Positions 34,170 through 44,295 of a stretch of 64,000 nucleotides of DNA are shown piece after piece. The notes beneath the pieces were generated by a model. The model searched no databases, was not told where the DNA came from, and saw only the letters and a list, made by a program, of their open reading frames with translations. This DNA comes from Rana temporaria (lineage: Eukaryota; Chordata; Amphibia; Anura; Ranidae), in assembly GCF_905171775.1 (NCBI RefSeq), contig NC_053491.1:402094838-402158837 (forward strand), read 5' to 3'. The position numbers and the translations under genes are program-made. Each line of letters starts with the position of its first letter. Positions within the stretch are counted from its first letter, which is position 1.

Positions 34170-35552
34170 TTGTGCAAATTAGTCATATCATTACTGTCAA
34201 GTTAATCTATGCACATTGATGCTGCTAAATTTAGCCTGGGCATTTAAGCTCTGACCACTGGTCACAAAATAGTTAAACAATATTGTACTAAAATATATTT
34301 TAAACTTAGGGTGCCAATAGACATTAGAAGGTAGTTGGATATGCAAACATGAACTGAGTTTGTTGACCTGCAGGTTTATTTCTTCAGTACACCATGCAGT
34401 GGTATGCAACAGAAAGCTAGGCATGTTGCACACATAGAAATAAACAAGACTCATAGGAGGTGATCACAGTTTTAACTAAACTTTAAAAAAAATCCACACT
34501 TACAAATCCATTTGCTTAAATTACATTTCCACCAGTTTTACCAATAAAAGAAAATATTTCCCCTCTGCTTTACTTTATTAACTCCATTAGCAAGTGTGAA
34601 TATTTCAATCTTTATGATTGTCAGATAAATGCTGTCGTATACACTGCTCCTCAAGGCTGGAAAATAATCTCTATGACACGTTTAGCAATTCAAATCGTCC
34701 TTTTTACCCAATTAAAATTAATCAGGTCTATGAAATGTGTTGAATATGATGACCCTCTAATACGATGTTGAAGCATACAGTAGAACCTAACTGAAAGATA
34801 AAGCAAATGCTTAGACTAGCTATAGGTGGCCTAGTAGAATGATTTGCAAAAAACACCTTGCTTGAAAAACGCTACATTTATAAATCAAAAATAAATAATG
34901 TTGATGTATAATAGGATTAGATAGCACATATAGATAAGCAAATTAACATTTCAAGAGACAGACAATCACATGATAATTTAAACAATTTTTGGCATAGCAG
35001 GAAACAATGTTTTCCAGCCAACTTCTGACCTCCTACAAACTACTATCCCTTATTTCTCTACTTTTTATCTCTACTGAAAGCTCAAGTGTAGCTGCATTCT
35101 TGCTCATTCAGTTCTAAAATTTACACAGCTCCACAATATATTACATCAAGATTGGTTACCTGAATTTTCTCTGCTGTAGTTAAAGCATATGTATACCCTA
35201 ATTGAATGACATTTGGGAGTCGGTTTAAAAAGCAGCAGTACGGATTAAATCATGGCCATGTCGCTGTTTAAAAAAAAGAGCATTTTGGTAATAAGTAAAA
35301 TACTTTTTGTGTTTACCATGTTACTAGGAATAACCCAAATTGTCCTGGGTTTGGTTCAGACGAGGTTTGGTGAACGTCAAAAAAGTTCAGATGCCGAACC
35401 CTATTAAAATCAATGGAAGATGGATTTGTAAAAACAATAATGCTTATTTTCTAGGCTAACAGGCAAGGGTTTGTCAAAAAAAAAAAAATAGCATGAGCAG
35501 TGGGCACTGTTGTAATTGCAATCAGCCAGAGAAGCAGTGGCGTTTTAAATGC
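34170..35552. other. No gene recognised
   Basis: AT-rich unique-looking DNA. No coding, RNA or repeat signature supported. Confidence 0.55.
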
Positions 35553-35556
35553 TTAA

Positions 35557-35908
35557 AGGGGTTGTAAAGGTTTGTTTTTTATTTTCTAAATAGGTTCCTT
35601 TAATCTAGTGCATTGTTGGTTTACTTACCTTTTCCTTCGATTTCCCTTCTAAAAAATGTTTCTTTGTTTTCTTTGTCTGAATTTCTCACTTCCTGTTCCT
35701 CCTCAGTAAGCTGTTCTGGCTGACTATAGTGACTAACCACAGCTCGGATGATGGTGGCAAGCTTACTGAGGAGAAACAGGAAGTGATAAATTCAGACAAC
35801 GAAAAAAAACATTTAGAAGGGAAATCGAAGGAAAAGGTAAGTGAACCAACAATGCACTAGCTAAAAGGCACCTATTTAGAAAATAAAAAACAGACCTTTT
35901 CAACCCAT
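35557..35908. mobile_element. Foldback TTAA MITE (family A), uninterrupted copy
   Basis: The 352-bp element is bounded by TTAA (35553-35556 and 35909-35912). Its halves are inverted repeats: 'CACTTCCTGTTCCTCCTCAG' on the left pairs with the 'CTGAGGAGAAACAGGAAGTG' block on the right. It serves as the reference for the interrupted copies at 2844-4191 and 37142-38222. Confidence 0.9.
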
Positions 35909-36342
35909 TTAAAACCCAAAGACCAATTTTTCAGCATCCAAAAAATCTCTAATCTTGTTCCCAGTGCACTACATTGTGGTCTCATCATACACACTGGCTC
36001 CCCAATTGTTGCTGAGCAAAATAAAGGCAGCTTGCAGGAAAAAGTGCATTTTTTTTGGCTTTATAAATTCAATTATTGCTGCAGCAGATTCTAGACATAG
36101 TACAGGTCTGCCACTTTACAGTTAGACTAATGCCTCGTTTCCACTGAGCGGATCGTTTCGGGTCGGTACAGTATGGAACGTTTAGAATGGTCCGGTCTAT
36201 TCTGGTGAGCGTTTCCACTGCAAGTTGGACCGCCAGGGGCCATACAGGTTTTAGAAAAAATGCCTCTCGTGATGTCACACTAGTGCGACGAGAAACGTGA
36301 TGCAGCGTCACTCAGCGTCAGCCAAACAACAACAACAACAAC

Positions 36343-36970
36343 AATGGAGGTCATTCAGCAGCTCGTCTTTTCTCTACTTGCCTTTTGGTTCTTTGTAGTC
36401 AAAATAGATGCCGCACTGTATGAGAGAAGGTTGTGAGTGGCAATGAGAAACACAGCAGAAAAGAAAAGAAAACTTCTAGCTTGGATGTTTAGCCGGGAGG
36501 AGAAGTACACATTTGTGCATGATGCTCAGGTTCTAAGATTGTCCACATTTTGGGATTGGGTTGGCCAGTGAGGCCTGTATCCCGTTTGCACTAAGAACAT
36601 TTGTGGGGTGAATGTTGGCTATTATGTGCTATACTCTGCCTACTCTTTACACAATTGTCTCCTGAAACCATTTCCTGACAATGGCTGCCTAACAACAGAA
36701 CAGGAAACCTACAACAAGAAAACACCCAGGGCATGTGTCGTAGTGGAAAATGCTTTTGGAAGACTTAAGGGTAGATGGAGGTGTCTTATGAAGAGGAATA
36801 ACAGTGACATTAAACTTGCCAAATCCATGGTATTAACGTGCTGTGCTCTTCACAATCTTTGTGAAAGTAATGGCGAAGACTTTGACCAGGATTGGAATAC
36901 ATCTCCAGAAGAGCCATTACCAGTAATATCAGCACAGGATATTGAAGAAGAGTGCAGTGAAATACGTTAG
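36343..36970 (+). pseudogene. Harbinger transposase, internally deleted
   Basis: The start reads 'MEVIQQLVFSLLAFWFF...', then a stop at about 36435. The C-terminal DDE segment is open from about 36608 to 36970: 'KPFPDNGCLT', the catalytic-Glu motif 'VVVENAFGRLKGRWRCL', then 'TCCALHNLCE' and an acidic tail. The middle of the DDE domain with the first Asp is missing, and the second Asp, expected in a 'GDSAY' motif, reads 'YSAY'. The family enzyme recognises the terminal repeats and cuts at 3-bp sites. Here it is certainly dead. Confidence 0.88.
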
Positions 36971-37141
36971 GCTCTGATGCACACCTTAACGTTTAAGTTC
37001 TGACCGTGAATTATTAAAAATTTTAATTACTTTTTGCTATATTTTTAATAAAATGTTAAATGAAATCAGACATACTCAGAGAAGTCTCTAATGTTTTTTA
37101 TTCAACATAAAAATATAGATTTATTTTTTACAAAAACTTAA

Positions 37142-38222
37142 AGAGGTTGTAAAGGTTTGTTTTTTATTATCTAACTAAATTCCTTTAAGCTAGTGCATTG
37201 TTGGTTCACTTCCTTTTCCTTCGATTTCCCTTCTAAATGTTTTTTTCTTTGTTTTCTTTGTCTGAATTTCTCACTTCCTGTTCCTCCTCAATAAGCTGTT
37301 CAGTAAGCTGTTCTGACTGACTAAACACAGCTCAGATGATGGTGTCAAGTTTACTGAGAAGGAACAGGGGGCCAGATTCATGTAGAAATCCGGCGGCGTA
37401 ACGTATCCCATTTACGTAACACCGCCGCAAGTTTTCAGCGTAAGTGCTTGATTCACAAAGCACTTGCCTGTAAACTTGCGGCGGCGTAGCGTAAAGCCGT
37501 CCTGCGCAAGCCCGCCTAATTCAAATGGGGCGTGTATCATTTAAATTAGGCGCGTTCCCGTGCCGAACGTACTGCGCATGCTCCGTTTTGAAATTTCCCG
37601 CCGTGCTTTGCGCAAAATGACATTGCCCAGACATAATGTTTTGAACGGTGACGTGCGCTACGTACTTTCGTATTCCCGGACAACTTACGCAAAAATAAAA
37701 AAAATTGAAATTCGACGCGGGAACGCCGGCCATACTTTAACATGGGCTGTCTATTTTTACACCACCTAAATAGCAGCCGTAACTTTGCGACGGGAAAAGA
37801 CGGCTAGCGACGACGTAAGAGAATGCGACGAACGCGCGTACCTTCGTGGATCGCCGTAAACAGCTAATTTGCATACCCAACGCGGAAAACGACTCAAACT
37901 CCACCCAGCGGGCGCCAAAGTATTGAATCCTAAGATCCGAAGGCGTACGAAGCCGTACGCCTGTCGGATCTTAGCCAAATGCCGTCGTATCTTTGTTTGT
38001 GAATTCAAAATAAAGATACGACGCGGCAAATTTGAAAGTACGCCAGAGTATCAGCAGATACTCCGGCGTACTTTTTCTGTGAATCTGGCCCAGGAAGTGA
38101 GAAATTTAGACAAAGAAAACAAACATTCAGAAAGGAAATGTAAGGAAAAGGTAAGTGAACCAACAATGCACTAGCTTAAAGGAACCTATTTAGAAAATAA
38201 AATCTAACCTTTAAAACCCCCT
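37142..38222. mobile_element. Foldback TTAA MITE (family A) inside Harbinger, carrying a family C MITE
   Basis: TTAA at 37138-37141 and 38223-38226. The halves match the uninterrupted copy at 35557-35908. It lies between the 3' ends of the two convergent Harbinger genes. The family C element at 37369-38091 splits it. Confidence 0.85.
37369..38091. mobile_element. GC-rich MITE (family C), copy 3
   Basis: The ends GGGCCAGATTC and GAATCTGGCCC are flanked by AGG (37366-37368 and 38092-38094). The opposite arm of the host MITE provides the empty site 'GAACAGGAAGTG', so the 3-bp duplication is well supported. Confidence 0.92.
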
Positions 38223-38280
38223 TTAATTACATTTTTTTAAACATAAACATGGGTACAGGTCCTGTTCTGCAGGAAAGGCA

Positions 38281-38522
38281 CTACTGTCTGGGTGGTGACC
38301 TGGGTTGACGACTGGCTCTAAGCACTTGAACAAGCTGACCAAGAACACAGAGGAAGGCCTGGTTGAAGGTAGCCAACTGCTCCATCTGCTTCCGAGCGAT
38401 TTCTGCTTCCTGGCGCATGCCGCATAGCTTCCTGTGCATCCTGACGCAGTGTTTGAAACCTCCTCTCAGAAGGTTATCCATTCTTTCCAGCTGCCTTTCT
38501 TCTGCTGCCCGCATATCCTCCA
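38281..38522 (-). pseudogene. Harbinger Myb-like gene, exon 3 (distal part)
   Basis: On the minus strand this encodes the C-terminal region of the second Harbinger protein: 'RAAEERQLERMDNLL', 'HCVRMHRKL' and 'LGQLVQVLRASRQP', with a stop at 38281-38283. It is helix-rich and Arg/Leu-rich, the kind of C-terminal region used for partner contact in this family (inference). Its upstream part lies beyond the inserted hAT-like element at 42887-42933. Joining across one copy of the target site keeps the frame open. Confidence 0.8.
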
Positions 38523-38753
38523 TAGGGATGAGCCGAACATACCCGCGTTCGGTTCGCACCAGAACTTTCGAACGGACCGATCGTTCGCGCAAACATTTAG
38601 AACCCCATTGAAGTCTATGGGACTCGAACGTTCGAATTCAAAATAGCTCATTTTGAAGCCCAATATTCAAGTTATTGTTGGAAAACGTCTTTGAGAACCC
38701 GGGTCTTGCCCCAGGGAACATGTATCAATGGAAAAAAAAGTTTTAAAAACTGT

Positions 38754-39443
38754 GGGCCAGATTCTCGTACAATTGCGGCAGCGCAACGTAACCCGTTTAC
38801 GTTACACCGCCGCAAGTTTTCAGTGTAAGTGCCTGATCCACAAAGCACTTACCTGTAAACTTGCGGCGGTGTATCGTAAACACGTCCGGCGCAAGCCCAC
38901 CCAATTCAAATGGAGCATGTACCATTTAAATTAGGCGCGCTCCCGCGCCGGACATACTGCGCATGCTCAGTTTAGAAATTCCCGCCGTGCTTTGCGCGAT
39001 GTGACTTCATTTTTTAGAATGGCAACGTGCGTAGCCTCCATTCGTATTCCCGGACGTCTTACGCCAAAACAAAAAAAAATTAAATTCAACCCGGGAACGA
39101 CGGCCATACTTTAACATGGCTCGACTAAAGTTAAGCCATGTTAAAGCAGGTGTAACTTTGCGACGGAAAATAATTACTAGCGTCGACGTAACGAACGCAA
39201 AAACCTTTGTGGATCGCTGTAAATCCTCATTTGCATACCCGACGCTGGAATACGACCCGAAATCCCCCCAGCGCGGCCCGAAGTATTGCATCCTAAGATC
39301 CGACGGTGTAAGTCAATTACACCTGTCGGATCTTAGGGCTATCTATGCGGAACTGATTCTATGAATCAGCCGCATAGATAGGACAAGAGATACGACGGTG
39401 TATCAGGAGATACGCCGTCGTATCTATTCTGTGAATCTGGCCC
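38754..39443. mobile_element. GC-rich MITE (family C), copy 4
   Basis: The ends GGGCCAGATTC and GAATCTGGCCC are flanked by TGT (38751-38753 and 39444-39446). Located near the left end of the hAT-like element. Confidence 0.9.
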
Positions 39444-39529
39444 TGTATTTTTTTCTGGAACAGCGATTTTAATGATGCTTAAAGTGAAAAAAAAATCCTT
39501 TAAATATCGTACCTGCTGGGTGTCTATAG

Positions 39530-40775
39530 TAGTGGCACGTGTTTAGAAATGTCCCTGCACAACATGCGTTTATGGGCAAAAAAACAGCACACGTGCAGTA
39601 AGAGCAAATGCGTTTATGTGCAATTAAATAGCCCACGTGCAGTAACAGCTAATGCGTTTATGTGCAATTAAATAACACACGTGCAGTAACAGCTAATGCA
39701 TTTATGGGCAAAAAAACAGCACACATGCAGTAAGAGCGTGTGACGGTAGTAGAATGATATCCCCGTCAAACATTCCCTTCTTCCCATAAAGAAAATCACC
39801 CAATATTCCACGAGGAGGAATATTCCTGGGATCGCCCAATAAGCCACACATGAGCCAAGGTTACTGCTGGAACAAGAGACTTTAATGGCAGCATGCTGCA
39901 AGTTATATATACAGTTTACAAGCTAATCCTCAATAAAAGAACAATGAAATCTCCACCCCCTTCTCACACACTGGGGGCTTCCATACAGATCACAGGCAGA
40001 CACTTCGGCGCCGACTCTGAAGACACATTTCTTTAGATAATGACATCAGTGAAGTTAATTACTAGTTGGAACAGAATACATTATCTAGACAGCTTGGCTC
40101 CTTATATAGAAGAGGTAATTACCACGATGAAGCAATCAGAATAATAAACATAAGCCACTTATCCAATCATCTAGCCTGACGATACAATACACAATAGATC
40201 AATTACCCTTTAAAATAGAGAGCTGGCTGAGGGTGGGACATTAACATTTCAACAGTCTGTTACACAGAGGAATGAGTCACACATGAAATCACCTTTTACC
40301 TCTAACACACTCAGCATTACTAGCAGGGAGAATTTCACTGAAGCATATAGGCAAAAAGTCCTTCACAGAGCAACTGCATTTATGGGCAAAAAAACAGCAA
40401 ACGTGCAGTAAGAGCAACTGCGTTTATGGGCAAAAAAACAGCACACGTGCAGTAAGAGTGACTGTGTTTATGTGCAATTAAATAGCCCACGTGCAGTAAC
40501 AGCAACTGCGTTTATGTGCAATTAAATAGCCCACGTGCAGTAACAGCGACTGCGTTTATGTGCAAATAAATGGCACATGTGCAGTAACAGCAACTGCGTT
40601 TATGTGCAATTAAATAGCACATGTGCAGTAACAGCAACAGTGTGTATGTGCAATTAAATAGCACACATGCACTAACAGCAACTGCGTTTATGTGCAATTA
40701 AATAGCACACGTGCAGTAACAGCTAATGCGTTTATGTTGCAATTAAATAGCACACGTGCACTAACAGTGAGTACT
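39530..40775. repeat. 44-45-bp minisatellite with CACGTG motifs, split by a solo LTR
   Basis: Units contain 'GCGTTTATGTGCAATTAAAT' and 'CACACGTGCAGTAACAG'. Starts near 39563, 39608, 39652 and 39696, then further copies after the LTR from about 40373 to 40770, give roughly a dozen units. About nine keep a perfect CACGTG E-box; others have CACATG or AACGTG. Non-coding. Confidence 0.93.
39739..40367. mobile_element. Solo LTR (629 bp) inside the minisatellite
   Basis: Starts TGTGACGG and ends CCTTCACA, with TG...CA and TGTGA/TCACA inverted ends. It is flanked by GAGCG and GAGCA, a 5-bp duplication with one mismatch (39734-39738 and 40368-40372). Related to the LTR at 715-1545. No internal retroelement genes. 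Confidence 0.82.
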
Positions 40776-41760
40776 ATGTTTAGGTGTAAACTAAACAGCA
40801 TACAGGCAATACAACACACTAGAGCACTGCAGCTAGCACAATCTACTGCCTAACAAATAGGAATAGCTGATCTAGCTAAGCTATACAGTGTATAAATATA
40901 TGTACAACGCCTAGGATGTTGTGAGGGCTTACCTTGAGTGGAGTCCATTTTGCAGATTTGTAAGCTCACCCTTGCAGGTACACACAGCCCACGGTAATAA
41001 GGTAAGACACTACCTGGGCTGTGAGTCTGTGCACGGGGGCTAGATAGGGATTAGCCAAGGATAGTCAAGTATAGCCGTGGCCCAGGATTCCAGAATTCAG
41101 AGTAAGGTCAAAAGCCGGGGTCAGTCTTGTAGCTGAGCAGACGGGGTACACTGATGACAGCTGAGGGTCAGGTAACTACTGACGGAAAGTTCAGGGTTTG
41201 CAGACAGGAACCAAAGACAAATCCATGGCCCAAGCCGTGGGTCAAGGGCTGGAGAAGGCAGGGAAAGTTCCGAAAGTACAGGCCGGGGTCAAAGGGAAGG
41301 AGACAGCAGCATTCCAGGGAACGTAAGCCAAAAGGGTCAGAAGCCGGGGTCAGTCTTGTAGCTGACGACAACCACAGGAACACAGGAACCATTGGCACAG
41401 ACAGGACAATCAGAGAACAATGAACTGACACATCCCTCATAGTGAGGCAGGGCGTTATACCCTGGTTGATTAGGAAACCGGCCTCAGCTGGACCAGGAAA
41501 GACAAGTGCAGATTGTAGGGAGATCCAGACACAGGCAATCAGCACATAGTTCAGAACCAGGCTCTGACGGACAGCAAGCAGAATATCAACTGAGAAGTGG
41601 CTCAGAGGCAAAGACCCGGAGCAGCAACGGGGAGGTCCTGGGTTCAATTCCACCCGAGCCACCTGGGGCGCGACCCCGCCTCGCTGTCTGTTTGGCACGG
41701 TAGCGACCGAGACAGATGTGTATATATCCTCTACACACTGTAAATTTAACTAAACTGACT
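40776..41760. other. Interior of the hAT-like element, no gene
   Basis: Contains an internal duplication: 'GCCGGGGTCAGTCTTGTAGC' occurs near 41117 and again near 41346. I saw no family hallmark in its open frames. A tRNA-like piece at 41584-41665 is listed separately. Confidence 0.5.
41584..41665 (+). repeat. tRNA-derived SINE fragment (tentative)
   Basis: 'AGTGGCTCAGAGGC' resembles an RNA polymerase III A box and 'GGTTCAATTCC' about 50 bp downstream resembles a B box, with 'GTCCTGGGTTC' context typical of tRNA-derived SINEs. It is too short and altered to be a functional tRNA gene. Confidence 0.4.
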
Positions 41761-41776
41761 AGCCTGCCTGATCTAA

Positions 41777-41777
41777 C

Positions 41778-41814
<37 letters not shown>

Positions 41815-41815
41815 A
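41777..41815. repeat. (TATC)n microsatellite
   Basis: About nine uninterrupted TATC units, directly left of a family C element. Confidence 0.95.
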
Positions 41816-41826
41816 GACAAGACACT

Positions 41827-42549
41827 GGGGGCAGATTCATCAAGGGGATACGACGGCGGATCTCCTGATCTGCCGTCGTATCTCTGAGATCCCACGGTCG
41901 GATCTATGCGACTGATTCATAAGAATCAGTTCCGCATAGATCTCCCTTAGATCCGACTGGTGTAAGTGCCTTACACCAGTCGGATTTTAGGCTGCAATCT
42001 ACCGCTGGCCGCTAGGTGTCGTCGCAGTTTTTTACGCATCGGATATGCAAATGAGGAGAACCGCCGATTCAAGACCGAACGACCGCCCGTCGCTTTTTTT
42101 TTACGTTGTTTGCGTTCGGCTTTTTCCGGCGGATAGTTACCCCTGCTATATGAGGGGTAGCTAATGTTAAGTATGGCCGTCGTTCCCGCGCCGAGATTCA
42201 AATTTTTACGTTGTTTGCGTAAGTCGATCGGGAATACGGATGGCCGGAATTTACGTAGCCGCCGAAAACATTGACGTCCTAGCAACGTCATTTGGAGCAT
42301 GCGCACTCGCAAATTTCGCCGGCGACGCATGCGCAGTTAAATCGGCGCGGGAACGCGCCTGATTTAAATTGTACACTCCCCCTAGTCGCGGAATTTGAAT
42401 TCCGCCAGGGGAGTTACGATCCAACGGTGCAATTTTCGAGGTAAGTGCTTTGTGAATCATGCACTTGCCTCGCAAAATTGGAACGGCGGATCGAAAATCA
42501 GATAGATTACGCGGATCTATAGATCCGCTAATCTATCTGAATCTGCCCC
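41827..42549. mobile_element. GC-rich MITE (family C), copy 5
   Basis: The ends (G)GGGGCAGATTC and GAATCTGCCCC are flanked by ACT, or ACTG if the extra G is counted as flank (41824-41826 and 42550-42552). Near the right end of the hAT-like element. Confidence 0.9.
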
Positions 42550-42886
42550 ACTGTGTCTCTCTCTAACTGACTGACTGACTTATTTTCTTTAACAATGCCG
42601 CAACACACTACACGCGGCCTTATATAGTGTGGGGCATGTACTAAACCCCCTGAGCCATAATTTGCCAAAGCCACCCTGGCTTTGGCCAATTATGGTTCTT
42701 CGTTTTTTGCGCGCTGTGATTGGCCAAGCATGCAGGGTCATGGTGCATGCTTGACCAATCATCAGCGCGCAATGCCGTCACTCGAATTTGGCGCGAACAC
42801 CCCGTTTTGTTCGAAATGTTCGAACGTACGAACAGACAATGTTCGAGTCGAACATACGTTCGAATCGAACACAAAGCTCATCCCTA

Positions 42887-42933
42887 ATCCCTCATGACTG
42901 TGCGCAGATCCAACTGCAACCGTCTCCTTTCAC
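42887..42933 (-). pseudogene. Harbinger Myb-like gene, exon 3 (proximal part)
   Basis: On the minus strand a polypyrimidine-poor but canonical acceptor (TATTACAG) precedes 42933. The exon then reads in the frame of the distal part at 38281-38522. The 3' neighbour is the hAT-like element, which separates the two halves of the exon. Splice phase fits exon 2: the last base of exon 2 plus the first two here complete a Ser codon. Confidence 0.75.
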
Positions 42934-43059
42934 CTGTAATATACAAAAGACCAAAATATCGTTTTTGGTAACATCTGTTAAACCACTACTGTAAGCCCCT
43001 TTCTCATCTGCCCCACTAGACTGTACCACACTGATTGACTGTCCCACCTCTGTTCCCCC

Positions 43060-43405
43060 TGCTCATCTGCTCCACCAATACACATCACTGCTCTTCTGCC
43101 CCACTGCTGAACCCCCCTTCTCATCTCTTCCACCACTGTACCCCATGCACATCTGCCCCACTGCTGAACCCCCATTCTCATCTCTTCCACCAGTGTACCC
43201 CCTGCATATCTGCCCCGATGCTGAACCCCCCTCCTCATCTTTTCCACCACTGTGCCCTCTGCACATCTGCCCCACTGCTGAACCCCCCTTCTCATCTCTT
43301 CCACCACTGTACACCCTGCACATCTGCCCCACTGCTGAACTCCCCTTCTCATTTCTTCCACCACTGTACCCCCTGCACATCTGGCCCACTGCTGATTTAC
43401 ATTGA
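43060..43405. repeat. 57-bp minisatellite in the Myb-like gene intron 2
   Basis: The unit containing CATCTGCCCCACTGCTGAAC is repeated with exact 57-bp spacing (43148, 43205, 43262, 43319 and 43376) plus degenerate flanking copies. 57 is divisible by three, so frames on both strands stay open by chance. Confidence 0.93.
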
Positions 43406-43477
43406 GAAAATGCACAATTAAAAATTTCTCTATTATCATCATGTCTTACCATTGTTCTGGGGTGCATTGGGCATACT

Positions 43478-43533
43478 CTGTGGTTGGCTACTCTGTGGTT
43501 GGCTACTCTGTGGTTGGCTACTCTGTGGTTAGC
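43478..43533. repeat. 15-bp tandem repeat, four copies
   Basis: The unit CTCTGTGGTTGGCTA is repeated four times just downstream (gene sense) of the exon 2 donor site. Confidence 0.92.
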
Positions 43534-43548
43534 TTGATGAAATACTAC

Positions 43549-43623
43549 TGCTGCTGCTGAAAGACATTGAAGGTCCATCATCTGAAAAGTTCAACGCATC
43601 ATTGGAGAGTCCATCAACTGTTT
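43549..43623 (-). pseudogene. Harbinger Myb-like gene, exon 2
   Basis: A minus-strand acceptor TGTTTTCAG ends at 43624. The exon encodes an acidic/serine stretch ('VDGLSNDALNFSDDGPS', then Ser-rich) and ends at 43549 before a GTAGTA donor. Phases fit exon 1 (one base carried over) and exon 3. If that donor is not used, translation stops nine codons later. Confidence 0.7.
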
Positions 43624-43701
43624 CTGAAAACATATGGTTATATATATTTTTTAAATGGTTAGCAGAGCGATATCCTATGCCAAGTTTAAAAAAACACTAA
43701 C

Positions 43702-44155
43702 CAAAGGGGTCTACCATGGATTCGAGAATTACAGTTGCAGAGTCCAGACCTCCCTCCCTGCCTTGGTTTGCCGGTTGATGACTGTAAATGGCGTCCATGT
43801 CGTCGTACCACCTCCAAGTACTCGGACAGTTTCCACTATGGCTGTTGGCGTCCTTAATTTTTTTATATTCTATGTTAAGCTTTTTAAGCTTTGCCCTACA
43901 CTGACCCGACGTCCGTTCAAATCCCTCGGCTGCCATCCGCTGAGAAATATCTTTATACACCTTTTCATTTCTCACTGATCCATCAAGCTCACTCTGAATA
44001 ACGCTATCACCATCCTTCTCCTTTATATGGACTGAAAGGCGATGTGGTGTTTGTTTGGCGCTTTGCTTTGACGTCAGCATTGATGTTTTCTGTCCACCAA
44101 TCAGTGGAATGTATCGTGTGACGCCACTAGCTCCGCCCCAACCGCACCGTTCCAT
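43702..44155 (-). CDS. Harbinger Myb/SANT-like DNA-binding protein, exon 1
   Basis: An open frame starts with ATG at 44155 and runs to a GTTAGT donor at 43701. The core reads 'VIQSELDGSVRNEKVYKDIS', 'RMAAEGFERTSGQCRAKLKKL' and 'EYKKIKDANSHSGNCP', the trihelix/Myb-like domain of the second protein of PIF/Harbinger elements. In characterised members this protein helps the transposase enter the nucleus and bind the element ends. The N-terminal 50 or so residues do not look like the family start, so an early frameshift or different start is possible. Exons 2 and 3 follow leftwards, but exon 3 is split by an insertion, so this copy cannot make the full protein. Confidence 0.8.
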
Positions 44156-44295
44156 TTTCTATGGCCCCACATCTGAAGCAGGACCCTGAATGGTGCGGTA
44201 CGGTACGGTTCAGTTTTATGGCACGCTTTCATAATGGAAACACCGAAAATAGCGCACCTTACCGAACGGATCCGCTCAGTGAAAACTAGGCATAA

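Larger units (their letters stand above)
38523..42886. mobile_element. hAT-like non-autonomous element (family D), 4.36 kb
   Basis: The ends TAGGGATGAGC and GCTCATCCCTA are an 11-bp perfect inverted repeat. Flanking octamers ATCCTCCA (38515-38522) and ATCCCTCA (42887-42894) match at 6 of 8 positions. Subterminal 'TTCGAACGTTCG'-type repeats mark both ends. No transposase frame was found. It contains two family C MITEs, the 44-bp minisatellite with a solo LTR in it, a TATC microsatellite and a possible SINE piece. It interrupts exon 3 of the Myb-like gene. Confidence 0.82.
36131..44292 (+). mobile_element. PIF/Harbinger transposon, 8.2 kb, two genes, multiply interrupted
   Basis: Termini TGCCTCGTTTCCACTGAGCG and CGCTCAGTGAAAACTAGGCA are 21-bp inverted repeats (two mismatches) flanked by TAA (36128-36130 and 44293-44295). 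Inside, a degraded transposase runs rightwards from the left end and a Myb-like gene runs leftwards from the right end, the normal two-gene Harbinger layout. Three large inserts (37142-38222, 38523-42886 and their nested elements) account for most of the length; the original element would be about 2.7 kb. The duplications show all inserts postdate this copy. Confidence 0.93.

Noticed and set aside
37560..38174. Basic 70-100-codon frames in GC-rich DNA
   Set aside because: They fall within a family C MITE; equivalent frames are not conserved in the other five copies.
39530..40775. Regularly spaced repeats that superficially resemble a CRISPR array
   Set aside because: The units are contiguous with no unique spacers, the genome is clearly eukaryotic, and there are no cas genes.
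41584..41665. Possible tRNA gene
   Set aside because: Only A- and B-box-like motifs are present and no cloverleaf can be completed, so it is listed as a tentative SINE fragment instead.
43035..43581. Cys/Pro-rich and Gly/Arg-rich frames on opposite strands
   Set aside because: A 57-bp tandem repeat keeps both strands open; the region is intronic in the Harbinger Myb-like gene.
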